A stretch of DNA of 64,000 nucleotides from Oscarella lobularis. Its lineage: Eukaryota > Porifera > Homoscleromorpha > Homosclerophorida > Oscarellidae. The notes below the pieces were generated by a model that was not told where the DNA came from, ran no database searches, and saw nothing but the letters and a program-made list of their open reading frames with translations. The translations under genes were made by a program, and so were the position numbers. Location of the stretch: the NCBI RefSeq assembly GCF_947507565.1, contig NC_089189.1, positions 2,170,001-2,234,000 of the forward strand, given 5' to 3'. Shown here piece by piece: positions 8,981 through 20,725 of this stretch. Numbering within the stretch: the stretch's first letter is position 1; each line of letters starts with the position of its first letter.

Positions 8981-11825
8981 TCACTCAGTCTTGAACTCGA
9001 CAATCATAGGCAGATGATCGGATATTTCTTTCCAAGTTGCAAACACGCGCATTCCCGATCCTGAAATGGCATTAGGCGAGTCTTCAATAATATATCTCCC
9101 ACTGCTATCTCTCATCAGCTCGGGATTGAGGACCTGACAGCCCAATATTCCGGGTAGAAGATTTTCACTATGCCACACGTAGTCCCGAATGTATTTTGAC
9201 GTTATAAGAGTATATTCCAACCGAGGACTAATACCGCCATTGTCTCGGTGAAAACATCTACACATGAAGTTTGAGGTACAGTATAGACAGAGTCCGGGCT
9301 ACTTACGCTTTACTACCGGATGGTTTGTCTGCATTGAAGTCGCCCACTAGATAAACGTTACCAACACCCGTACCAGTACCAGAGGACGGGTTGGCCCTAG
9401 CAAACTCATCGGCGTGCGCTCGATAAAGCTTGCTCGTCTTTATTTTGGAGTTCTCGTTTTTGACGTGTACAGAAAACACGGTGATTCGCTGTAGGAAAAT
9501 AAAAGGCTCAAAAAGAAAAAGTAGAATTTTGTTTAGAAACGCATACCTCTAGGTTTGCTGTTTGAAACGTGCATCCAAACATAGCCCGGTACTTGTTTGG
9601 CTTCGGGGTGCCGGGAGGATCGGAGACCGGCAAATCCAAACAATTAATTACCTGCAAAACGCTTGGATCATAAGCAATGCCTAATTCATTGGTCTCTTTA
9701 TTGGGCGTTGGTGAAACTATGAGAGCCTTGTTGTACAGATTCGACGCCGTCCCCGAGAGTTCCTGAAGGGCTAGAATGTGAAACTGCGCAAACACCTCTT
9801 CGTAGATTTCCTTATATAGGCCTTCCTTTCTTCCCGAATTTCCTGTGCTCAACACCTGAAAATTTCTCAAATTCCACGTACCGACAAATGCTCCGGTGTC
9901 AGAATCTTGAAATCGTAACGGCAAATGATCGCTCAGATCGTAACTTCGAATTTTAGGCTCCGTGTTGCGAAACTGTGTTGATATGGGAATGTAAGTAGAG
10001 TAGACTTTGCTCGCTCTTTCGCCGGGCGGCACGAGGGGATAGTACTGGTGAAGAAGACGCGTATTATCGCTGACAAGTATATGATCATAGTGAGATTCTT
10101 TCTTATCGTCGCCGTCCTTCTCCGTCGTGTCTCCGGTATCGTAGAAACGCATGTTTGACCTGACAACACCCAGTGACTCTAAGAAGATTGTCTAAGTTTA
10201 CTTCTCACTTACAGTGTCCTGATTGTGAAGTGCGCGTCTTCTCTCGTTTTAGGTATGCTCAACTTTGGCGCACCGATGTTAAAATCGCCTCCAATCAAAA
10301 CGGTTTTGCAACCGAGTTTGGGATCTAAACTGTCAATACGACTCTTGAGATCTTTTATTTGATTGTGTCTCCTGGTCTGATTTCCCTCCGTTAGATGGAC
10401 GGTGAAGAAGTGAATGCACTGTTGAGCCTGACCTCCTCTTTGCTTGTACTAGCAAAAGAGAAAAAATTGAAATATTTAATTGGTCAGCTGTTTAATTAAC
10501 AGATGTACCCGAAATCGGCAGTAAAGACCGTACATCTTGTAATTGAATATTTCTTCGCAGCCTTCTGAGTCTATCTCGCTTACTTTGTAGTAGAACATAG
10601 TGGCGCTTTTGAATTCTTTTCCTGGACTCAGTGCTACTTTGGCGTAGCCGTGCAGTCGCAGCGCGGCGTCCACTGGATTAACTTCACTTATCTCTTGTAT
10701 GGCCATGATGTCAGTCTCCTTAACGATGCTTACTAAAGTTTCCATGACCTGGGCACCGAAAGGTCGAGTAAATCTTTTAATTCCATTAATATTCATTGTT
10801 CCAACTGCACAAAAAGAAATTGATTTTGGGTATTATATATTTTGAGCAAACTTACATTTTCTTCCGTTAGGTATAACGTCTTGGTCAGTTATCGCCTCGT
10901 GCAATATCTTTGCATCGTTCAAAATGACTTGAACGTAAGGATACTTGAACCTGAGTCCGCATACGTAGGCTCCCTGCGAAGCCGACGATCTCTTGGGTAG
11001 TCTCAAGAAACTCAGCTCCTGATGAGACTTAGACCCCGAACACTTAGAAAACGATTCCCCGCGCATCACTAGGGCCGGAACGGCGACCGCTTTTACCGGA
11101 CCATCGCTTATTTGACGAAAAAACGACGCACCGTCCGGTACAAAGTTCTGAAGGAAATTCTTATAAGGACCCTTGCAATTGAGCGCAAACATATCAGCCT
11201 TGTCTTCAAAGTCACACGAGTCTAAAACGGCGTTGATGTCATTGACACGAGGCGTCTCGTCCGCTAGCCCAAGCGCCGCTGCGTAGTAGGAGGAGAGCCG
11301 ATACGAATGCATTCGCACCTGCTCCGGAAGAATAAGCCAATTCTTATCAGTCGTCTGCCACTCGCCCGTCCACGACGGAAATGCGTAGACCGACGGCGTA
11401 GGGGAGACCGCTTGGCCTAGCAGAATCACCGTATAGGGCCAGTTGGCTCTAACGATGTAGTTATGTACGACGTAGATATTTCCGCGATACGAGAAGGCGA
11501 GATCGCTTGGATTTCCGAGTTGGTTTGCCTGATCGTAGAGGCAGTTGGATAGCGTTAGCACGAGTCGACTCGATAAGAGAACGCCCTCGCAAACCGGTAC
11601 CGTTGCGCCGGAAACGATGTGACGTATGATGCCGTAGACGTGCAGGTCGTGCGTTGCCGGAACGTCTAGGTCGTTCGCCGGCTGCAGGAAATCGCGCCTC
11701 AAGCGGAAAGGACGTTCCGTTGCGGTGATGAGGTTGCTATCGTTTGTGAAGCCGTTGTCGGCTTCTGCACGGCATGAGAGGAACAAGCTTAGCCAGAAAG
11801 ACACCAGGAGCGATTGTTTCTGCAT
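8981..11825 (-). CDS. Secreted protein: degenerate trypsin-like domain plus two DNase I-like (EEP) domains
   Basis: Six exons: 11825-10856, 10804-10509, 10448-10213, 10159-9547, 9488-9307 and 9257-8981, total 2574 nt (857 aa). The ATG at 11825 begins a signal peptide (MQKQSLLVSFWLSLFLSC). Exon 1 resembles a chymotrypsin-fold protease: GVLLSSRLVLTLSNCL sits where such proteases have the His-containing AAHC motif, so the catalytic His is replaced by Asn, and a later CGLRFKYPYVQVIL resembles the C-terminal strand. I infer a pseudoprotease. Two endonuclease/exonuclease/phosphatase domains follow, each with a full motif set: first NINGIKRF, AIQE, GDFNIG, SDHLPLRF; second GTWNLRNF, ALQE, GDFNAD, SDHLPMIVEF. 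The substrate could be DNA, a phospholipid or another phosphoester; nuclease is the simplest reading. It is transcribed divergently from the giant gene at 12237. An inverted, decayed copy lies at 51133-54128 with the same intron positions. Confidence 0.85.
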
Positions 11826-12236
11826 GCCAGTCGCTCTTGTACGAATGACTCGAGCTGTGTTAAGGGCTCAAGCATTTACGCGTTTTGGGCTGCTTGACTG
11901 ATTGGCGTCTAGATTTGAGGTGGCAGACGAAAATTCTCGTTCCAAGGTAACGGCAAAGTTCAGGCGCAGAGTGGAAAAACATTTGCACGTATTTTGGAAA
12001 ACGTATCGAAGCGACGGTTGCTAAGGGCATCCCTTACGTCCAGGCTCATCTTGAAGAGTATTAAGGAAAACAGTGTTTGTGGGAATTGCTGCCCGAAACG
12101 AAATAGAAGATGGAAGAATCGCAATATCTCTTCTAAGAGTTCTGCTAGTACAGAAGAGGTGGCTAATTAGCACCTATATCTTCAGCAGATTTCTTCGAGC
12201 GACGTCACTTGCAATCAAGCGGGCATACGAACAGCA
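11826..12236. promoter_or_regulatory. Short shared region between divergent starts (copy A)
   Basis: Only 411 bases separate the ATG of the EEP gene (-) from the ATG of the giant secreted gene (+). The equivalent arrangement in the inverted copy is 437 bases (50696-51132). A TATA-like CCTATATC lies about 65 bases before the + ATG. A bidirectional promoter is inferred from the conserved head-to-head layout. Confidence 0.5.
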
Positions 12237-15200
12237 ATGCCGGTGCTTTGCCTCTTGATATGCGTACTTGCTGCTCTATCTCCAGCTCGAGCGTTCTTTG
12301 TCGGCGATCCTTCAGCAATACAGTCTGCAGCTACGAGTTTCACGTCCTTTCCCCAGCTCAACCAGAGCGGCATTAGCGTCGTCAGCACGCCGACATCGAT
12401 ATCAGCCGTCTTCCAAGACGACTATCGTCTTCTCGATCTACTCACACTGCTTCTACCAGACGTCTCCCAGCTCCTCGGAATACAAAATCTCGACTCAGAT
12501 AACCCACTTAATTTCAAAGTGGCCAACTTCTCCTTTGATCTAGCCTCAGGCGAGTGGTCAATCGGTATGAAACCGTTCCCAACGTGGACAATCAAAGAAA
12601 ACGTGCTCACCGTTTCGAATATAACCGCCTTCGTTGGCGTGCTCATACAGCCCAGAGCAACCCGCGGTAGCGACAAGTTTTCCTTTCAAAGTTTCGGCGT
12701 CGCCGGAACGGTATGGATCGGGCGCACGGGAATCGATTTACGAATAAGTAAAATTGGTTCAAGCTTGTTCTTCTACGGTGCACCGTCTACCGGTTCACTT
12801 CCGGTTGGAAGTTTTGTCGAATGGCTCGGTAGTAAGATACTTCCGGATGAACTGGAAGAGCCACTCAAGAGCATTGGATTGGATCGATTTACTATTGAAA
12901 GAGCCAGTGCCGTTGCCACGTACGGGCGAGAGGGCTTCGCCTTTGGAATATCGGGAAATCCGACGATCGCCGGATGGGGAGGCTTCCGATGTCACTTCCT
13001 CGTCACGCGCTACGCGGCTCAGTCGTACCAAACCGCGCGCACCGTATTCACGTTCGCAATCAATATACCGAGCTTCTCGCTCGCTGGACTCGTGAGCAAG
13101 TTGACAGGCGGAAGTGTAGACATAAGCGATGTTCCAGTCATCGGTGGACTAACCATACCGGAAACGGGAGTCGTCATCTCTTCCGGAGATGCCGTTCCCA
13201 ACATGTTGCCTTACGTTCTCGACGGCATATTGCAGTATACAATGCCGATTACGAAAGGTGTGAGTCTCGTTGCCGCGATACCGTTCGTCGCCGGGCAACC
13301 GCCGGTGCTCTTTGTTCTCAAAATCGGATCCGGGGGCGTGAAATTCTCTATTCGAGATCCCGGCAGATCATTGACTGTTGGTAATCTTATCGACGCTATA
13401 GTGCCTGACTTTAACATCCACGAACTCACTCTACCACCCGGAGTGTCAGACATACTCAACATACAGATGACTCGATTTGAATTGGCGAGCAAACCGAAGA
13501 GTCTCGCTGTGGAGTTTCGCGCCGGATCAACGATTAATATTATACCCGGATACGTTGCAGTTGTCGACCCGTCTCTCTACGTCAACATCACCCTGTCAAA
13601 GCCACGCAAAATTCGCTTCAAAGCCGGCGGGTTTCTCCAATTTGGTTCCATTGATTTTGACGTGAAAATCGAGCAAGCGCCAACGGGTTTTGGGTTTATT
13701 ATCACAGCCCAAGGACCCACGATCGACATTGGAGAAATTATAGGCAAATTCAACGCTGACTTTCTGCCGGCTGAGCTATCGGCTATACTAAGACAAGCAT
13801 CCATGATCGACTTCAAAATTCTTGAACCACGCCTTAGCGTTCCAGTAGGCACGGGCGCTTCCGGGTTTGTCGTTCAGCTATCGGGTCGACCTCAAATCGC
13901 CGGGTGGGCTGGAGTGCGTCTTAGCTGCGCTATAGCTAAGACGGACACGGGCGTTGCCATGGCAGGCGGTTTTGAATTCGCCAATATTGGATTTGCCGGT
14001 GTTATACAGAAACTGACTGGAATCGACGTTTCGTTTCTCAGACTCTTAGACCGATCATTAAAAGTCGCCGTGATCATATCATCAAAGACGATGCCAGGTG
14101 TTAAACTCCACGGTGACGTCCTGAATAAAATTGCCATACGACGAGGACTCAGTCTCATTGCTTTATTCTCGTTTCCCATCGACTGCGAAGGAGACGGCTT
14201 CTGTGAGTTTTGCAAGCAGACACTTGGACCGGATGCTAGTTTGCAACTCAGCGTCACCATTAGCTCACTAACGCAATTCATCATTGCAGCAAGCGTCAAT
14301 AATATACAACTCGGTGGCGGAATCGAGTTGAGTCGTTGCGCTCTCGAATTCGGCATTGGGACCGAGACTTACATCGGAATCAGCGCGACACTCGGCCTTT
14401 CGAACCCCCCTCTCAAATTCACAGGCGAACTGCGTGCCGGAGCAGACGGAGTTACGATAACCATGCTCATGGAAGGTATATGGAAACGCGCCTTCTGGAT
14501 CGACTATCTAGCCTTCGGCAACGGTATCATCTCAGCAACTCTGAAGCCGTCTCTACCGTTTCTCACTGGCCTCGAGCTCGGAGGTGAAGTGTGGCTCGGT
14601 CGCATCGACAGCGGAAATGAAATTAAAATTCGCGTTTACGTCGGCATCGACGTTTTGAATCCAAGTGACAGTTACTTCTACGGATCCGTCAATCAGCTTA
14701 CGATGGCAGCGATAATGCGAGCGTTCGACTTCAACGTTCCTTTGCCGCCTGTCTTAGCTAACAGCGGTTTTCCTGAAGGGCTACTCGTCTCCTATTCGGC
14801 AACGGCGAGAGAACTGCGTCCGTCGGGAATTAGTATCCCCCAGGGAATTGTCATCAACGGAACGCTCGACATTCTCGGCTTTCGTCTCAAAGTTTATATC
14901 GACGTCGGTTTGCCGCGTGGAATTAAATTGAATATTCGCATGACTCCTCTCAATCTTGCCGGCGGTCTTCTCAAACTTTATAAATCGAGTAGCGACAGCT
15001 CGAATGGACCTCTGCTCGTTGCTGACGTCAAACTTCTTCCTCTTCCGTCTGTCAATGTGACTGCAAGTGGATACGTCAGTTTTCTCTACGGGATGATCGA
15101 ACGCGAAGTCTACTTGCAAATCACCACTACGCAGTTCCTCTTCTATATACGCGGACGATTTTTCTTGTTCGAAGCACTTCTGAAGATTTACGCGCCCTTC

Positions 15201-17675
15201 GGATCGCTCGAGCAGGCGTCGTTTCAGATCTACGGTAGTCTGTCGACGGAGTGGTTCAACGAGCTGAGTCGACGCGCCGTTTTGATTATTCAGCACGGTG
15301 CTAACGAAGCGACGCGGAAAATTGCCGATGCACAGCGTACGGTGGAGGGAGCGCGGGCGCACTTCTATCACGCTTTGCACAAGTTGGAAATCGCTCGATA
15401 TGACGTCAGTCGACTGTGTTCGATAAGAAGCTGTGGGAGATGTAAGTCAATAGTAGGAAGTTTAGAAATAGAAGTAGCCTATTTAGCATCCATGAGCCGT
15501 GTAAATGTAGGTAATTGAATTTATGCAAAGCTCATTAGTGATCACGTGTCAGAAGAGTCAGAATCTTATTGGCTCCTGAGCTTTTATAACGTTGGTATAT
15601 AAATGAAAGTATTTGACGTGGTAGTGAAAATGAAACTGATGATATTTGAAGTAATCTTTTGTTCAAAAGAGAGCCGGCTCCTTAAGAAAACTGTAGAGGC
15701 TGCGAGTAACTAACTATGGATTTATTTATTTCTAGGGTGCGTGGGCTGTCCCTCGTGGAACAGTTGCTGTCGTCGCTGGTGGGGCCGATGCATCGGCTGT
15801 CCGGGATGGAACAGCTGCTGTTGGACAACACCAGACGTCATATGCGAAGCGGCGAACGCCGGATGCCGAGTACTGCGCGGAATCGCCTACGCCGCTCTAT
15901 GGGTCGCCGAGAAACTCGTCCGCGCGGCGACGGCGGCGCTCGACGTCGCCAAAGCGATACTGGAAGGAGTAAAAATCGCCGTCAAGGCCGGCGCCGACGC
16001 GGCAGCGGCAATCATACGATTCACCCTAGGCGGACTAATCAACATATTCCTAATCGAATTCGACATCAAAATCGGATTGGTGTCAAGTGGACACTTTCGC
16101 GGTCGAATCGAAGTGTCGTTCCTACGACGTCATCACGTGAGTTTGTCGTTTAGTTTGCGCTTGAAGAGCATACAGGAGATGGCACTCGATTTGGCCGACG
16201 CCGTGTTTCCGGGTATAAGTGGACGAAGTCGACGCGACGTCGCCGAGCGACTGCGACGTCATTTACCGGACTATAGTCATCGTCACTACTTCCCCGATCA
16301 GTATATACGCCCATCAGGGGCCGGGAAGCGAAGGAGATCGACCTTGGGGGCCTCCTATGGGGGACTTACCGGAAGCGTGGGTGTGGTCGCCAAGTTGCGA
16401 ATGCGACGCGCTTTCGACGAAGTTGATAGGGATATCGACTTGACTTTGGCTCACGTGGAGGAGTTTAGGCGACAATTGGTGAACGCTTCGACGGAGCCGG
16501 CGATTCCGCGCGACGGCGATCGCCCTAACGGGGAAGACGAGGTTGAAATCGTGCCAATAGATAATCGGGAGAACATAGGTAAGGAGGAGGTTTTTATAAG
16601 GGCTCTCGACGTTAGTTAGACCCTACATATATGTACAGTAGTGGAAGCTCTGAATAGGGAAGATCTTTCTTAGGGACTGCATGGGGCCGTGATTTCATTA
16701 GAGGCAATGACACTTGCATTGCTAAGAAAAATAAACCGGGCCTAGCTAGTAGTCATTTTAATTAAGCAGTGTGTTTTAAAGTGAGACCCGGTCTATCTTC
16801 CAACAATCGCACATCTCTCTATCTCTATACTCTACACTGACATCGCACTATACGTTGGTGTCTCTCTCTCTCTCTAGGGTCGGATCAGGGTCGGTGCCAG
16901 GAGTTTCATCGTCTTGAATCGTTCATGCGCAAACTGCCTGAAACGATTCAAGCCGTCTCCGAAGGAATGTCGCACTCGCGAACTCTCCACAAGGCGACGT
17001 GCGACGAATACACGATCGACTTCGATCAAGCCGAAATGTATCGTTACAAAGCGATTGCGAGCAGTCGACGAACACTGGAAGCTCTAGCAAACTATTTGCA
17101 TCATTACAACGGGAGTTCGACCAATCAAAGTCGACCGTACGAAAACGAGGCGAACAGGGACGAATTTGAAAGAAACGTTACCGCCACGGAACGAGGAGAA
17201 AACGAAATGTTTCAAAAAATCAAAGAGGGTATACATATAAATATACATTTTTTAAATTAAAAGCGATAACGATTCTTTCCCAAGATCTAATTCTATGGAA
17301 TCATACGGCTACGAGGCGATTGGCTAAGCAGGATAGGCAGGGAATCAGGTCCCTCATTGCACCTTTTGGACAGAAGATATTCAACGAAACGGGACTGCAA
17401 TTCGATAACTATACGACTAATCTCATCTATAGGCTCGTTGGGCTCTACACGACAATCGACTCGTCGGATCCGAGGTACCAAAATGCGACTGTGATCGTTC
17501 GCAGCTTGGGAGCTATCAAAAACGTAAGATTACTTTAATTAATAAAAATTAAATAATTAATTTTTAGAATTTGTTGCTGCTTCCCACGCAGACGTTGGAG
17601 CACGCGAGTCTTCTCGCGACATGGACTCTCGTCGAGTTTGACCGAATTGAAGAAGCAAAAGTTTTCTGTCAGTGA
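12237..17675 (+). CDS. Giant secreted protein of unknown family, copy A (1581 aa)
   Basis: Exons 12237-15441, 15736-16578, 16878-17228, 17285-17523 and 17568-17675 sum to 4746 nt. The signal peptide MPVLCLLICVLAALSPARA is followed by the mature start FFVGD. The first ~1050 residues are beta-rich and hydrophobic, with an internal repeat: GFAFGISGNPTIAGWGG near residue 230 and GFVVQLSGRPQIAGWAG near 540, each followed by a KLTG segment and a VVISS or VIISS strand. Then comes a Cys/Trp-rich tandem motif read across the first junction (CVGCPSWNSCC and CIGCPGWNSCC). Next is an Ala-rich helical stretch, a basic segment with RRD-type sites, and a charged helical C-terminus ending VFCQ. No enzyme motif is seen and I do not recognise the family. 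Copy B at 45553-50695 shares all four intron positions and most of the sequence, so both look functional. Extracellular or matrix role inferred only from the signal peptide. Confidence 0.85.
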
Positions 17676-18684
17676 GTTGAACATGAGAAAAGAAACTTTT
17701 GCTGCCTGTGTGTTCAATTGCATGCACTATCTATGTCGCCAAAGCCACATGACATATACTAATCAATATATGATTAAAGGTTGACTCAGATAAGGAAAAA
17801 TTTCAACTGAGGCCCCTTTCGGGGACTCGCGCGTTCTTTGACCTTAAAAGGCCAGGACATTCGGTCGCTATGTGAACGCGAAAAGCGAACGCATACGCAG
17901 TTAGGACAGTACGCTTGGTCAGCAAAATCTAGGCGATATGTCGGGGCAGTCAAACGTGCGCTACACTTCATACGCAACCAACTAGACTAGTCGACCCGTT
18001 TCTCGTTAACTAATGAGCATCGGGACGCCGAACAGTGAACGTGTAATTGGTTAATTAGAAGACTAAGTGGGGCTTCATTAGAGGGTGCGTCGAAATTTTG
18101 AACAGTACTCTACTGTACATAGTGTAGGCTAATGCATCAGCTCACCTGTTAGATCCGAGCTACCAAAATGCGGACTGTGAACGTTCGTAGCAAGGAAGCT
18201 ATCAAAAACGCAGGATTAGTACAGGAAAAGTGAAAAACTTTTGTTGAAAATTAATCTATTGTATGATGTTTATCTTTAGAACTTGGAATCCCAAGCAAAC
18301 GTTGGAGCAGGGGAGCATTCTCGCCACAAGGACTCACTTTCACTCTCGTCGAGTTCGACCGAATTGAAGTTTTCTAAAACGTTTGCCTCACCTGCACTAG
18401 CCCCATCGATCCATACACGATTTATTCTCGGGAGAAAATGCTGATTGGGTTTTCTATAGAGTTGCTTATCTATCTATCTATCTATCTACAGTTACGAAGT
18501 TAGACTATGAATATACAATCCATTTCAATGGATAAATATAATTTAGTGGGTAAGGCACCATTGGTCTTCTAAAAGACCGTCACACAAATAAATAACGCGA
18601 CCAAACGTGCAGTATACAAATAATAAATTATGAGCGTGAAGAAATGCGAGTGTGTTCGGAGATTCTTACCAGTCGGTCGACGGT
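17676..18684. other. Intergenic with exon relic and (CTAT)n microsatellite
   Basis: Between the convergent giant gene and the ABHD gene. It contains a degenerate copy of the last exons of the giant gene (annotated separately) and a short CTAT microsatellite near 18470-18490. Nothing else coding is visible. Confidence 0.6.
18151..18377 (+). pseudogene. Relic of exons 4-5 of the giant secreted gene
   Basis: 18151-18215 matches the end of exon 4 (GATCCGAG.TACCAAAATGCG, then GCTATCAAAAACG). About 80 bases on, 18282-18377 matches exon 5 (CAAACGTTGGAGCA, then CTCGTCGAGTTCGACCGAA). Extra bases break the frame and the donor GT is CA in the relic, so this is not a usable alternative exon. It is a tandem duplication of the gene's 3' end that has decayed. 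Confidence 0.8.
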
Positions 18685-20593
18685 CTACAGTTTCATCTGA
18701 ATCACGGCGTTAATAAATTCAATAGCAAGCCGATCGATCCACGAGACGGTGCGCGGAACGAGGAGACGGCCCTCGAAGAATCCCAGATGTCCGCCGTGTT
18801 TCGTTTGGACGAATAAAGCATTGGAATTTTTCGCTTGAAACAATAAATTATTTGTAAAGAAGGCTATTAATCCCTATAGGGTAATACCTGCGTAATTTCG
18901 CGCTATGCTCATCAGACTCTCCGGAACGAGAGGATCGTCGGAAGCGTTGACAATCAATAGAGGAACATCGGTCACCTTTAAAAAAATTATTTTAACCTAA
19001 TCATTATGAACATATTTGGATAAATATTTTACTTTGTCTAGATAGTTACAGCAGCTGTGTTCCCTATAGTAATCCTCCACCGACTCGTAGCCATGCAAAC
19101 GCCTTTACAAATTAACATTCGATTCCAGTTTGATTCTCTGGCTTTCCTTACCTCTGTAGGTATTCGTCTATTTCGTACAAAGAGGTGGCTGAGAGAGTTC
19201 GTTCTTTGTTGGGAAGGGGTACGGTTGCCATGGAGCCGTCTCCAGCTTTGACCGTGTCAAAAATATTGGAATTGCGTTTCACTGTCTGGAGAACCTTTTT
19301 CGTTATGAGATAGTTATAGAAGAATCTGCCCTGATCCCATTGAGTCAGCAAACGCTTCACTCTATAATAAAAAAGACAGTCAATCGCATTGGCTAAATCA
19401 CTATGCTCGAAGGAGGCATCGGTTATAAAAACCTCCTAATAAGGTAAATACAGCCGTCGATCATCAAAGAATCTCGGATAATTGAGCGCCCTCATATCAA
19501 CTAGGAAATACACGGGACGCTCATGTAAGAATCTTTGATGATTGAGCGCTCTCATATCAACAAGGAAATACACGGGACGCTCATGTAAGAATCTTTGATG
19601 ATTGAGCGCTCTCATATCAACTACACGGGACGCTCATGTAAGAATCTTTGATTATTGGGAGCTCTCATATCAACTAGGAAATACACGGAACGCTCATGTA
19701 AGAATCTTTGATTATTGGGAGCTCTCATATCAACTACACGGGACGCTCATGTAAGAATCTTTGATGATTGAGCGCTCTCATATCAACTAGGAAATACACG
19801 GGACGCTCATGTAAGAATCTTTGATGATTGGGCGCTCTCATATAATGATATTGAAGGACTACTCTATAGACTCTTTGGCTTACTTGAGTATATCATATCC
19901 TTGACACACTGACATGGCACAGAGAAAATCCTTCTGTCTTCGCGGCTTTTCACCCAAATACTTCACAAGAATATTGGCGCCCATGGAAACACCAACGCCA
20001 ACCAAACCATGGCAACGAAACTTCTCCTTCGCATACTGAACCGCGACGTCAAAATCGTCCGTACCGCCATACGTAAACAAACGCCTTTGCCTCACGGAAC
20101 AGACCACGCCCACGTGATTAAAAACGACGACTCCGTGACCGAAACTCGTCGCGTAATCGACGAAAACGCGAACGGAGGAGCTCTCGACGCTGCCGCCGAT
20201 TCCCGGACAGACGATTATGATCGGTTTCGATGGATCGATCGTCGAATCGAAGACGTCGAATGCGACGGAGGCGCCATCGCGCGAAATTCGCGTTTCGCGG
20301 CGTCCCGACGGTCGCGGCGGACGAATGCGACCGACGATGCCGAAGAGGAGGGTTTGGATGTGCCCGTTGCGGCCCCAGAGGAGCGGCGGCGCGTAGCGTT
20401 CGACGAGAATGGGGCAGTTTTGCGCGAGTGCGCGACCGTGCGTACTATCGGCGTCTTTTTCGCTCGACGCGTAGACGATCTGGGGCGATTCGGCGCGCGA
20501 GAAGACGTTGAGAAGCCAGGAGATGATGATGAGCGCCAGAACGATCGTCGGGACGTAGGAGAAGAGAAGAGAATCGAGACCGTTTGCCAACAT
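18685..20593 (-). CDS. ABHD3: ABHD1/3-type alpha/beta hydrolase (408 aa)
   Basis: Exons 20593-19884, 19361-19152, 19102-19033, 18975-18888 and 18833-18685 sum to 1227 nt. I chose the ATG at 20593 over the in-frame GTG six bases upstream. The N-terminal membrane anchor (VPTIVLALIIISWLLNVF) is followed by an alpha/beta-hydrolase core: PPLLWGRNGHIQTLL, nucleophile elbow GVGVSMGAN, acid region VNASDDPLVPE and catalytic His in KHGGHLGFFEG. Length and motif order match ABHD1/ABHD3, membrane phospholipase or esterase enzymes acting on phosphatidylcholines. A minisatellite fills much of intron 1. It sits 133 bases downstream of transporter 1 on the same strand, and two further first-exon relics lie after transporters 2 and 3. 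ABHD1 versus ABHD3 cannot be separated by eye. Confidence 0.88.
19455..19850. repeat. 60-bp minisatellite inside ABHD intron 1
   Basis: About seven units with the core GGGACGCTCATGTAAGAATC followed by a TTTGATGATTGAGCGCTCTC segment. Full units are 60 bp (starts at 19504 and 19564); others lack the GGAAATA part and are about 52 bp. The array lies wholly within intron 1 (19362-19883). Confidence 0.9.
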
Positions 20594-20725
20594 GTTCACT
20601 TCCTCATTTCCCGTATACGTAGGACGCTAAGCACGTGTTGTTATTCAATTAATCTATGACAAACGACCCATCAAGATTAGACATAATTCATTCGAAATGT
20701 TCTGAGTCTTGGTTATCGTGCACCA

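Noticed and set aside
20009-20659. Long plus-strand frames opposite ABHD exon 1
   Set aside because: Antisense shadows of a GC-rich exon with a clear hydrolase protein; no family resemblance.
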